This document shows positions 50,624 through 58,431 of a stretch of DNA of 64,000 nt, in pieces (within the stretch, counting starts at the first letter, position 1; each line of letters starts with the position of its first letter). Origin of the DNA: Ruminococcaceae bacterium KH2T8 (GTDB taxonomy: Bacteria; Bacillota; Clostridia; Saccharofermentanales; Saccharofermentanaceae); contig FOIY01000004.1 in the NCBI GenBank assembly GCA_900111435.1, positions 372,001 through 436,000 of the forward strand, read 5' to 3'. Position numbers and translations under genes: made by a program. The notes beneath the pieces are model-generated. The model did not search any database, had not been told where the DNA came from, and worked only from the letters and a program-made list of their open reading frames with translations.

Positions 50624-50998
50624 TTGACGTCTTTACCTTTAAGGTTCAACTACGAATTTTCGAGAGTTTACCGCAGAGGTACTTACGCGAACGGACGACA
50701 TATCACTGTTCATGTGTTCAGGCGTCCCAAGGGACTCAAGCATAACGATACCTTTATCCCGGCTTCTTTGATCAGAGTCGGGTTCTGTGCCAATAAGAAA
50801 CAGCTTGGCGCGGTAGGTCGTAACAGGGCGAGAAGGCTCATGAGGGAAGCCTACAGGCATTTGGAGCCTGATATCCGTCAGGGATGCGATATTGTGATCA
50901 CACTCAGGAGTTCGGAGCAGTTGCCTTCCTATTCGGATATCGCAGATGAGATGAAGTATCTGATGGGAAAGCTCAGGATCTTTGTACAGGAGAACTAG
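50624..50998 (+). CDS. rnpA: Ribonuclease P protein component
   Basis: A 124-residue basic protein that assists the RNase P RNA in maturing tRNA 5' ends. The FSRVYRRG segment and the RNR signature (GRNRARRLMREAYR) are present. The start is uncertain: TTG at 50624 has TGAGG 10 bases upstream and gives a normal N-terminus, while the in-frame TTG at 50615 is too close to that site. Translation from TTG and the terminator upstream both fit low expression. It sits between rpmH and yidD as usual. Confidence 0.93.
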   Translation: MTSLPLRFNYEFSRVYRRGTYANGRHITVHVFRRPKGLKHNDTFIPASLIRVGFCANKKQLGAVGRNRARRLMREAYRHLEPDIRQGCDIVITLRSSEQLPSYSDIADEMKYLMGKLRIFVQEN

Positions 50999-51001
50999 GA
51001 A

Positions 51002-51214
51002 GTGGCGGCAAGATTTCTGATCCGCATCGTAAGGTTGTATCAGAAGTATATTTCGCCCGGGTTAGGGGATCACTGTAAGTATCTGCCTACCTGTTCGGAG
51101 TACATGATCGGTTGCTTGGAAAAGTATGGGGTCATCAGAGGTTTACCCCGTGGAATATGGCGGATATTACGTTGTAATCCCTTCTCAAAGGGCGGATACG
51201 ATCCTGTTCGCTGA
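51002..51214 (+). CDS. yidD: YidD membrane protein insertion efficiency factor
   Basis: A 70-residue protein of the YidD/DUF37 family, which helps YidC insert proteins into the membrane. The family pattern is complete: [11 protein letters not shown]-type start, three conserved Cys (two in [10 protein letters not shown], one in RCNPF), and a GGYDPV end. Start codon is GTG at 51002, 3 bases after the rnpA stop, with AGGA overlapping that stop codon. Confidence 0.95.
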   Translation: MAARFLIRIVRLYQKYISPGLGDHCKYLPTCSEYMIGCLEKYGVIRGLPRGIWRILRCNPFSKGGYDPVR

Positions 51215-51235
51215 CGGGAGTTATTGGAGTTATTA

Positions 51236-52306
51236 ATGGAATTATTAGTTTTAAAGTTTTCTTTGTTTGAACCGATCGCTCAGTTCTTCGGTTGGCTTAC
51301 AAGGATCTTCTTTGATTTTTTCGGCAACTACGGTGTTGCTATCATCGTTCTTACCGTAGTCATCAGATTTGCGCTCATCCCGCTCAATGTCAGGAGCCAG
51401 AAGTCCATGCTCAAGATGCAGGCTCTCTCCGGTAAGACTGCAGAACTTCAGCGCAAGTACGGCGATGACAAGCAGAGATATCAGGAAGAAGTAATGAAGA
51501 TGCAGAAGGAGAACGGAGCCATGGGCTTTTCCGGATGTCTCCTTCCTTTCATTCAGATGTTCCTCCTTATCCCAATGTATCGTATCGTCAGCGGTCCTTT
51601 GCACTACATCGCAAAGGTACCCAAGGAAAACATCAACAATATGATCGAGCTCGCTAAGTCCGAGGGACTTGCAGAAGGTAAGAGCCTTCGTGCTTTGAGC
51701 GAGATCAACCACATCGGCCTTATCGATCTTCTTAATCACAATGCCGATTTCATGCACAAGTGTATAGACAAGGGTTATATCGCAATGGGTCAGATGATCG
51801 ACCTTAACTTCCTCGGCGTAGACCTTACCAAGGTCCCTTCCTGGAAGCCTCTCGAGATCATCAGGGAACCTTCCGTTTATCTTCCTCTTTTGATGTTCCC
51901 TTTGCTCGTTGTAGTCATCAACCTCGTGCAGATGAAGCTCATGCAGTTCTTAAAGCCCGGTTATAAGGAGCAGAAAGAAGCTAAGCAGAGAGAAAAGAAT
52001 AATCCCGCCAGAGCAGGCCAGACACCTGAGGATCAGGCAGAAGCTACAACTAAGATGATGAACTGGATGATGCCCGTTATCATGCTCATCACTACATTCT
52101 CGCTTCCTGCAGCCATGGGTCTTTACTGGGTCATCGGCGGTATAATGGGAATAGTTACGAACCTCATCACATATTTCATGTTCACAAAGCCCTATGAGCT
52201 CAAGAAGCAGGAGCTCGCCGAGAAGAAGGCAAACGCTTTCAAGAAGAAGAAAGCAGATGACTCTTCCGAGGATCAGAATAAGGGCAAGAAGAAAAAGAAG
52301 AAATAA
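51236..52306 (+). CDS. yidC: YidC/Oxa1 membrane protein insertase
   Basis: A 356-residue insertase. It has the Gram-positive YidC core with five hydrophobic segments, the conserved Arg in the first core helix (VVIRFALIPLN), a cytosolic helical hairpin (KMQALSGKTAELQRKY) and a very basic C-terminal tail (KKKKKK). There is no lipobox at the N-terminus, unlike Bacillus SpoIIIJ. The ATG at 51236 is chosen because GGAG lies 6 bases upstream; a TTG at 51224 would precede that site. The middle loop between helices 2 and 3 is longer than usual. The gene lies in the rpmH operon next to khpB. Confidence 0.95.
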   Translation: MELLVLKFSLFEPIAQFFGWLTRIFFDFFGNYGVAIIVLTVVIRFALIPLNVRSQKSMLKMQALSGKTAELQRKYGDDKQRYQEEVMKMQKENGAMGFSGCLLPFIQMFLLIPMYRIVSGPLHYIAKVPKENINNMIELAKSEGLAEGKSLRALSEINHIGLIDLLNHNADFMHKCIDKGYIAMGQMIDLNFLGVDLTKVPSWKPLEIIREPSVYLPLLMFPLLVVVINLVQMKLMQFLKPGYKEQKEAKQREKNNPARAGQTPEDQAEATTKMMNWMMPVIMLITTFSLPAAMGLYWVIGGIMGIVTNLITYFMFTKPYELKKQELAEKKANAFKKKKADDSSEDQNKGKKKKKK

Positions 52307-52326
52307 TCTTTTGACGGAGGATATAT

Positions 52327-53016
52327 ATGGAAAAGACAGTCGTAAAGACAGGTAAGACAGTTGATGAAGCTATAGAGAGTGCACTCGCTGAGCTTGGTGT
52401 TTCCAAGGAAGATGCAAAGATCGAAGTGATCAACGAGCCTGCAGGCGGTTTTCTCGGTCTTGGCTCAAAGGAAGCTGAGGTAAAGGTAACAGCAGACGTC
52501 AGCGATGCTGAAGAGGAAGAAGTCGTTTACTACGGTGACGATGAGAGCTTCGAGGGTGACGCTGTAAGTGAAGCTGAGGATGCAGCAGTTCAGTTTGTAG
52601 CTGAGGTACTTTCCGGTATCGGCATCCACGGTAATATGGATTCTTACAGAGAGGACGATGCGATCTATATCTCAGTATCCGGTGCAGATTGCGGTGCAGC
52701 TATCGGCCGCCACGGTGAGACACTCGAGTCTATCTCTTATCTTACAAACCTTATCGCTAATAAGCACAGCGAGGAGCGTGTTCACGTTCATCTCGATGTA
52801 GGCGGATATAAGAGACACAGAGAGCAGGTTATCAAGAACCTTGCAGATCGTGCCGCTTCCAAGGTTAGAAGAACAGGACGAAAGGTCGCTATGGAGGCCA
52901 TGAATCCTGCCGAGAGACGTATCGTTCACTCCTATCTTCAGGATATCAACGGTGTAACAACTCATTCCGAGGGTGAAGAGCCTGACAGAAGAGTAATCGT
53001 AACACCTGCCAACTGA
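52327..53016 (+). CDS. khpB: KhpB/Jag RNA-binding protein
   Basis: A 229-residue RNA-binding protein. It has the Jag-N domain (KTVDEAIESALAELG, GFLGLGSKEAEV), an acidic linker, a KH domain with the GRHG loop (AAIGRHGETLESI) and an R3H domain (MNPAERRIVH). With KhpA it binds many transcripts and affects cell division and elongation in Bacillota. GGAGG lies upstream of the ATG. Its place after yidC and before mnmE is canonical. Confidence 0.95.
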   Translation: MEKTVVKTGKTVDEAIESALAELGVSKEDAKIEVINEPAGGFLGLGSKEAEVKVTADVSDAEEEEVVYYGDDESFEGDAVSEAEDAAVQFVAEVLSGIGIHGNMDSYREDDAIYISVSGADCGAAIGRHGETLESISYLTNLIANKHSEERVHVHLDVGGYKRHREQVIKNLADRAASKVRRTGRKVAMEAMNPAERRIVHSYLQDINGVTTHSEGEEPDRRVIVTPAN

Positions 53017-53020
53017 TCGT

Positions 53021-54439
53021 ATGATCCCGTCCGAGCTTGACAGCAGGCCTTTCTGTGCATGCTCGACGCCTTCAGGGACGGCGGGTATCGCGGTAATAAG
53101 GCTTTCGGGCACGGATTCCGCAGCCATCGCCGATAAGTGTGTTAGGATCATCAGAGCTTCGAGCGACAGCATCAAGAGCTGCCTTGATATGCCCGGTTAT
53201 ACCGCCGCATATGCCGAGTTCAGAGATCCTTCAACTGACACGGTCCTGGACAATGTGATAATTACTCGTTTTGTTGCTCCGTATTCTTATACGGGTGATG
53301 AGATGATAGAGATCTCCTGCCATGGCGGTAATGCCGTCAAACAGGAGATCTTGCGCGTCTTGGAGGGGCTCGGAGCACGACAGGCCGAGAGAGGCGAGTT
53401 CACGAAGCGTGCATTTATAAACGGTAAGCTCGATATGGCAGAGGCCGAAGCGGTCATGAACGTTATCGAAGCCGACTCCAGACGTACGCTCGATGCAGCT
53501 AACTCGCAGATGCACGGTGAGCTTTCTTCGCGCCTTTCGAAATATGAAGAAGTGCTCTATAAGGCACTGGCGCTGATCGAGATGATCGTTGAGTTCCCCG
53601 AGCACGACGATACTCCCGAGAATACGGATGAGGTCATGAGCCTTTGCCGTGAAGCACTCGAGGGCATAGAGAACCTTATCAGGAGCTATGCGAAGGGAAA
53701 GATCCTTACCGAGAGGATGAAGATCGTCCTCTGCGGACTTCCCAACAGCGGCAAGAGCACGCTTCTCAACAGCATCGCCGGATTTGAAAGAGCTATCGTA
53801 ACGGAAGTGCCGGGTACGACCCGAGATACTATAGAACTTCAGACGGTGATCAACTCGATCCCTGTAACGATAGTAGATACTGCCGGGATAAGAGAGACGG
53901 AAGATGCTATCGAGGAGATGGGCGTAAAACGCGCCGTAAGAGCCGTGAGCGAAGCGGATCTCATATTCTACCTCATATCTCCCGATACTACGGCGCAGGT
54001 GGCTCTGGAGACTGCTAAAGACCTTATTCCGGCTAAGACCAGGATCGTATTTACAAAGACTGACTCCGGTATCAATCCCGAGAAGGAAGCCATAACCGAC
54101 GGTCTTCGTAAGATCGGGATCGGGAGCTTTACCGAGATATCCGCAAAGGACGGCATTAATCTCTCGAGCATAGAGGATGCGGTCACCGAGGTCTATGAGA
54201 ATGCAGGCGGGCTCATGTCGGATAATATAACGATCCTGAGCAGCAGGCACTGCGACTGCCTCGAAGCAGCATCGGATAAGCTCAGATCTGCTATGGATGC
54301 CATCGAGGGCGGACTCGGAGTCGATATCGCATCGTCCGTTATAAGAGCTGCACTTGATGATATCGGTTCGGTAACCGGCAAGACCGTATCGGTCGAACTC
54401 GCGGATACTATATTTTCGAAATTCTGTATAGGAAAGTAA
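53021..54439 (+). CDS. mnmE: tRNA modification GTPase MnmE
   Basis: A 472-residue GTPase that works with MnmG to build the carboxymethylaminomethyl group on U34 of certain tRNAs. The folate-binding N-terminal domain, the central helical domain, the inserted G domain (P-loop GLPNSGKST, then DTAGIRET) and the C-terminal CIGK signature with its functional Cys are all intact. It follows khpB after 4 bases and precedes mnmG after 1 base. Confidence 0.97.
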   Translation: MIPSELDSRPFCACSTPSGTAGIAVIRLSGTDSAAIADKCVRIIRASSDSIKSCLDMPGYTAAYAEFRDPSTDTVLDNVIITRFVAPYSYTGDEMIEISCHGGNAVKQEILRVLEGLGARQAERGEFTKRAFINGKLDMAEAEAVMNVIEADSRRTLDAANSQMHGELSSRLSKYEEVLYKALALIEMIVEFPEHDDTPENTDEVMSLCREALEGIENLIRSYAKGKILTERMKIVLCGLPNSGKSTLLNSIAGFERAIVTEVPGTTRDTIELQTVINSIPVTIVDTAGIRETEDAIEEMGVKRAVRAVSEADLIFYLISPDTTAQVALETAKDLIPAKTRIVFTKTDSGINPEKEAITDGLRKIGIGSFTEISAKDGINLSSIEDAVTEVYENAGGLMSDNITILSSRHCDCLEAASDKLRSAMDAIEGGLGVDIASSVIRAALDDIGSVTGKTVSVELADTIFSKFCIGK

Positions 54440-54440
54440 C

Positions 54441-56378
54441 ATGAACATAAAAGAAGCACTTGAGACCACAAATGCCTATATGGCAGGAGAATATGATATC
54501 GCCGTAGTCGGAGCGGGACATGCCGGCTGCGAGGCTGCTCATGCATGCGCAAAGCTCGGACTTAAGACCGTACTCTTTACGCTATATCTCGACAGCATCG
54601 CCAACCTTCCATGTAATCCGAGTGTCGGCGGTACCGCCAAGGGTCAGCTCGTAAGAGAGATCGATGCACTGGGCGGCATTATGGGAAAGGTCGCAGATGA
54701 GTGCTGTATCCAGATGAGGATGCTCAACAGATCCAAGGGACCGGCCGTTTATTCGCCCCGTGCCCAGATGGACAGGAGCAGGTATTCCGTAGTCATGAAG
54801 TCCCGCCTCGAGAAGCTTCCGAACCTTGATATAAGACAGGCTCATATAACGGATCTTCTCACGGAAGATGAGGACGGCATCAGAGTCTGCGGCGTAATGA
54901 CCGAGAGCAAGGCTGTCTATTCCGCATCGGCGGTCGTCATCTGCTCGGGAACATACATGGAGTCTCGTACGATAAGAGGAGAGGTCGTAGCTTTAAGCGG
55001 CCCCGACGGACTCCCGAGATCCGTAGGTCTTTCATCTTCGCTTGCTTCTAAGGGCATCCCGATATTGAGGTTTAAGACCGGAACTCCCGTCAGGGTCAAT
55101 TCCGGAAGGATCGACTTCGACGTCATGACGAGACAGGACGGAGAGACTGATGTACCGCCGTTCTCTTTCGATAACGAGATGAACGGAGTGACCGTACCGC
55201 AGGATCAGGTTCCGTGCTGGTCGGTATGGACGACTGACGAGACAAGAGAGATCATCAGCTCCAATATGGACAGGTCGCCTCTTTATAGCGGAGTGATCAC
55301 GGGAATCGGCCCGAGATACTGTCCTTCGATCGAAGATAAGTTCATGAGGTTCAAGGATAAGAACAGACATCAGATCTTCGTTGAGCCCATGGGACGCGAG
55401 ACGAGCGAAATGTATCTTCAGGGATTCAGTACGTCGCTACCCGAAGAAGTTCAGGTACAGATGGTTAGGAGTCTTCCGGGACTTGATAAGGCGATGATCC
55501 AGAGAAGTGCTTATGCGATCGAATATGATCTCGTAGATCCGCTGTCGCTGCGCCCGACTCTTGAATCCAAGATAGTAGACGGTCTCTTTACGGCAGGTCA
55601 GATCAACGGTTCATCAGGATACGAGGAAGCAGCCGCACAGGGTATAGTCGCGGGTATCAATGCAGGATTAAAGCTCAAGAATGAAGAGCCCATGATCCTC
55701 GACAGATCTCAGGCATATATCGGAGTGCTTATCGATGACCTGGTAACAAAGGGAACATCTGAGCCTTACCGTATGATGACTTCAAGAGCCGAATACAGGC
55801 TTTTCCTGAGGCAGGATAATGCAGACCAGAGGCTCACTCCCGTAGGACGCCGAGTAGGACTTATCGACGAAGAGCGTTTTGCGAGATTCACGGCTAAGAG
55901 CGAAGCGATCGCAAATGAGACGGAACGTCTTCGCAATACATATATCGCACCTACTCCGGAGCTCGGAGCTATCCTTGAGAGCGCAGGCACCAATCTTCCG
56001 CCTTCGGGAATATCTCTCGCGGAGCTCATAAAGAGACCTCAGGTATCTTACGATCTTATAGCTCCGGTCGATAAGGAGAGGAAAGAACTCACGGTCGATA
56101 TCACCCGTGCAGTCGAGACGGATCTTAAGTACGAAGGTTACTTAAAGCTCGAGAAGGAGAAGATAGAGAAGTTCGCACAGCTCGAAAGAAGGCTGCTTCC
56201 CGAAGATACCGACTATGAGCAGATCAAGGGCTTAAGGCTCGAGGCAAGGCAGAAGCTCAATGCGATAAAGCCTTTAAACATCGGCCAGGCTTCCAGGATA
56301 TCGGGCGTATCGCCTGCGGATATCTCGGTGCTCCTTGTATATACAGAAATGATCAAGAGGAAAGATAAGAATGAGTAA
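54441..56378 (+). CDS. mnmG: tRNA uridine-5-carboxymethylaminomethyl modification enzyme MnmG
   Basis: A 645-residue FAD enzyme, partner of MnmE. The FAD motif VVGAGHAGCEAA lies near residue 20, the NPSVGGTAKGQLVREIDALGG-type block follows (shortened here), and GEVVALSGPDG-type and TMMTSRAEYRL-like segments are present. The N-terminus carries about 14 residues before the usual start; an internal ATG at 54480 would give the standard length, but AGGAAAG stands before 54441. The C-terminal helical domain is complete. It overlaps rsmG by 8 bases. Confidence 0.96.
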   Translation: MNIKEALETTNAYMAGEYDIAVVGAGHAGCEAAHACAKLGLKTVLFTLYLDSIANLPCNPSVGGTAKGQLVREIDALGGIMGKVADECCIQMRMLNRSKGPAVYSPRAQMDRSRYSVVMKSRLEKLPNLDIRQAHITDLLTEDEDGIRVCGVMTESKAVYSASAVVICSGTYMESRTIRGEVVALSGPDGLPRSVGLSSSLASKGIPILRFKTGTPVRVNSGRIDFDVMTRQDGETDVPPFSFDNEMNGVTVPQDQVPCWSVWTTDETREIISSNMDRSPLYSGVITGIGPRYCPSIEDKFMRFKDKNRHQIFVEPMGRETSEMYLQGFSTSLPEEVQVQMVRSLPGLDKAMIQRSAYAIEYDLVDPLSLRPTLESKIVDGLFTAGQINGSSGYEEAAAQGIVAGINAGLKLKNEEPMILDRSQAYIGVLIDDLVTKGTSEPYRMMTSRAEYRLFLRQDNADQRLTPVGRRVGLIDEERFARFTAKSEAIANETERLRNTYIAPTPELGAILESAGTNLPPSGISLAELIKRPQVSYDLIAPVDKERKELTVDITRAVETDLKYEGYLKLEKEKIEKFAQLERRLLPEDTDYEQIKGLRLEARQKLNAIKPLNIGQASRISGVSPADISVLLVYTEMIKRKDKNE

Positions 56379-57135
56379 CGAAGAAGAAAATATGCTCGCA
56401 GATGAGCTCACACCTGTACTCGAAGGCGGCGCGACACAGATAGAGGTCCCGCTCGATGCCGAAGAGATCATAAAGTTCAGGACATATGCGGAGCTCCTTC
56501 GCGAGAGAAATAAGGTCATGAACCTTACGAACATCGTAGATGACAAGGGCATCGCGATGAGGCATTTCGTCGACTCTCTTACTATCGTTCCTTATATCAG
56601 GGAAGAGCAGAAGAAAAAGGGAAAAGAGGACCTGACGCTTGTTGATGTAGGAACGGGCGCGGGATTCCCCGGCATACCGATCAAGGTAAAGATGCCCAAG
56701 ATAAAGCTGATCCTCATGGATTCTCTTCAAAAGAGGATCGGATTTCTCGAGGATGTCTGTAATGAACTCGAATTAAAGGGTGTTACTACTGTCCATACAC
56801 GTGCCGAAGATGCCGGCAGGAATAAGAAGTACAGGGAAAAGTATGATATTGCGACAGCAAGAGCCGTTGCTTCGTTGCCCGTACTCTGCGAGTATTGCCT
56901 GCCTTTCGTAAAGGTCGGCGGAATATTCCTTGCGATGAAGGGCCATGCGGAAGAGGAACTCAAGGATGCAAAGAAAGCCATCGCACTTCTCGGCGGTACG
57001 ATCGAGAAGACAGATGAGTTCGTACTCCCGGGAACGGATATGAACAGATCCGTGATAGTAATAAGAAAGGTTCGTCCGACTCCTCCTCAGTATCCGAGGC
57101 AGGCGGGCAAACCTTCTAAGACTCCGATAAGTTGA
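56371..57135 (+). CDS. rsmG: 16S rRNA (guanine527-N7)-methyltransferase
   Basis: A 254-residue SAM-dependent methyltransferase for G527 of 16S rRNA. The signature NLTNIVDDKGIAMRHFVDS is followed by the SAM motif VDVGTGAGFPGIPIK and a HTRAEDAG segment. The C-terminus has a Pro-rich extension (PTPPQYPRQAGKP) that is usual for the family. It ends the rpmH-to-rsmG operon; the next two genes are on the opposite strand and no clear terminator was found in the 9 bases between them. Confidence 0.95.
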   Translation: MSNEEENMLADELTPVLEGGATQIEVPLDAEEIIKFRTYAELLRERNKVMNLTNIVDDKGIAMRHFVDSLTIVPYIREEQKKKGKEDLTLVDVGTGAGFPGIPIKVKMPKIKLILMDSLQKRIGFLEDVCNELELKGVTTVHTRAEDAGRNKKYREKYDIATARAVASLPVLCEYCLPFVKVGGIFLAMKGHAEEELKDAKKAIALLGGTIEKTDEFVLPGTDMNRSVIVIRKVRPTPPQYPRQAGKPSKTPIS

Positions 57136-57144
57136 TGATATCTG

Positions 57145-57630
57145 TCAGCGATTAGCTCTTGAAGCTGCAGCTCTGGTGTAGGCTCTTGATGCGCCTGTCT
57201 GAGGAGCTACGGGGATGGCTACATCTTCGGGCATCTTGTTAGAGGCAGCCGTCTTAGCCATATAGTAATAATCGGGAGCATCTGAATAGCACTGATAAAC
57301 GGGGATCTCGGATGAGCTTTCCGTCTCAGTCTCAGTTTCCGTATTGAATACCTTAAGCAGAAAACCTCCTGCTGCGAGAACAGCTGCGGCAGCTGCGATG
57401 CTTACGATCTTTATGATCTTTGAACGCGTCGCCTTCTTTTCGATATGACCTGCTACAAACCTGTTATCGATCGCGGTAAGGACGGTTCCGGTTCCGGAAG
57501 GATCCTCCGTGATGCTGCCTTCCTCGCGAAGTCTCTTGAGGGTATTTTGTATGAGCTCATCGGATGCATGGATCGAGTCGAGATTGCTCGAAAATACATC
57601 TCTCATCTCTTTATCAAATCGTTGCTTCAT
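57145..57630 (-). CDS. Putative anti-sigma factor, single-pass membrane protein
   Basis: A 161-residue protein whose start overlaps the end of the ECF sigma gene by 17 bases. The first 85 residues are cytosolic, with helices like those of zinc-free anti-sigma domains (IHASDELIQNTLKRLREEG); a membrane helix follows (about 88-108), then a Glu/Thr-rich spacer and a short extracytoplasmic tail. The architecture and position point to an anti-sigma factor for the neighbouring sigma factor, which is inference because I recognise no named family. The start at 57630 has an AGGTGAGG site; the frame continues 16 codons upstream inside the sigma gene. Confidence 0.7.
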   Translation of the reverse strand: MKQRFDKEMRDVFSSNLDSIHASDELIQNTLKRLREEGSITEDPSGTGTVLTAIDNRFVAGHIEKKATRSKIIKIVSIAAAAAVLAAGGFLLKVFNTETETETESSSEIPVYQCYSDAPDYYYMAKTAASNKMPEDVAIPVAPQTGASRAYTRAAASRANR

Positions 57631-58216
57631 ATGCCTCACCTTCGATATTTCCGAAATATTCTCTTTCGAATTTTGCAAGTTTCTTTCTTACCCTGAACAG
57701 TCTGCTCCTTACCGAGCTCTCCGTTATGCCGCATACGCGCGCTACGGCGGCGTTATCCATCTGGCAGTAATACTTTAGGAGGATAACATCCTTATACTTG
57801 GGGGAGAGCTTTTGGATGGCATTCCAGAGTTCTCCTGAAGGTTCCATCCTGCCGAAATAGATATCTTCCTGCTCGTGTCCGTCAACGGACGGCGTGATCA
57901 TGGGATTATGTTTACGTGAATCCTCGGTCGTTTCACCCTCTGTTTCCGTCATCTGATCGTAGGAAGCGATCCTCGTCGACCAGGTGGACTTAAGGTAATC
58001 CTTGCACACGTTACGTGCGATCGCCATGAGCCAGTACTTGGGCGGACAGTCTCCCGCGAAAGAATCGCGCTTTCTCAAGACTTTTACGAATACATCCTGA
58101 AAGGCATCTTCGGCCTGGCATCTCTTGCCGAGATAATATGTGCACACTCTGAGCACGTCATTGGCATAGAGCCTGACGAGTTCTTCCGTATCGGGCAGTG
58201 TGAAATACTTTTCCAT
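57614..58216 (-). CDS. ECF-type RNA polymerase sigma factor
   Basis: A 200-residue sigma-70 relative with only regions 2 and 4. Region 2 covers about residues 8-85 (AEDAFQDVFVKVLRK, then PPKYWLMAIARNVCKDYLK), and region 4 about 130-190 with the helix-turn-helix DNAAVARVCGITESSVRSRLFRVRKKL. A spacer of about 45 residues joins them. It is followed by a putative membrane anti-sigma factor. Upstream on the same strand is GCAAC-N17-CGTCTA, typical for autoregulated ECF genes. The same motif precedes genes at 845, 12418 and 17799 (and a variant 14873), so a regulon for lipoproteins and transport is proposed. Confidence 0.93.
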   Translation of the reverse strand: MEKYFTLPDTEELVRLYANDVLRVCTYYLGKRCQAEDAFQDVFVKVLRKRDSFAGDCPPKYWLMAIARNVCKDYLKSTWSTRIASYDQMTETEGETTEDSRKHNPMITPSVDGHEQEDIYFGRMEPSGELWNAIQKLSPKYKDVILLKYYCQMDNAAVARVCGITESSVRSRLFRVRKKLAKFEREYFGNIEGEAYEATI

Positions 58217-58249
58217 GCAGAGGGCCTTTCTATAAGGTGTTTCATTTTA

Positions 58250-58277
58250 TAGACGACTATATTTTATTATACGTTGC
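58250..58277 (-). promoter_or_regulatory. Putative autoregulatory ECF promoter, GCAAC-N17-CGTCTA
   Basis: Read on the minus strand, GCAAC is at 58277-58273 and CGTCTA at 58255-58250 with a 17-base spacer, 33 bases before the sigma start codon. Four further sites of the same design (one a variant) occur in the window. Confidence 0.7.
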
Positions 58278-58383
58278 GACTTTTTTCTTTACGTTTAGCG
58301 GGAAAGTTGAGGTATTAGTGAGGCAATCCCGCTTTTATTATAATATTACGCGCGCATTATTATTAATAAGAATAAATGTATGG

Positions 58384-58389
58384 TATAAT
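58384..58389 (+). promoter_or_regulatory. -10 element TATAAT of gyrA
   Basis: TATAAT 42 bases before the gyrA ATG, in a very AT-rich region; the -35 region (near 58360-58366, TTATTA) is poor. Confidence 0.5.
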
Positions 58390-58431
58390 TGACAAGTATG
58401 ATATTTACCCGAAGTATATACGGAGGAAAAG

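Noticed and set aside
53231-54469. 412-codon open frame antisense to mnmE
   Set aside because: Shadow frame; mnmE on the plus strand is intact and recognisable throughout.
58217-58431. Replication origin between the sigma gene and gyrA
   Set aside because: The stretch is AT-rich but no cluster of TTATCCACA-like DnaA boxes was seen.
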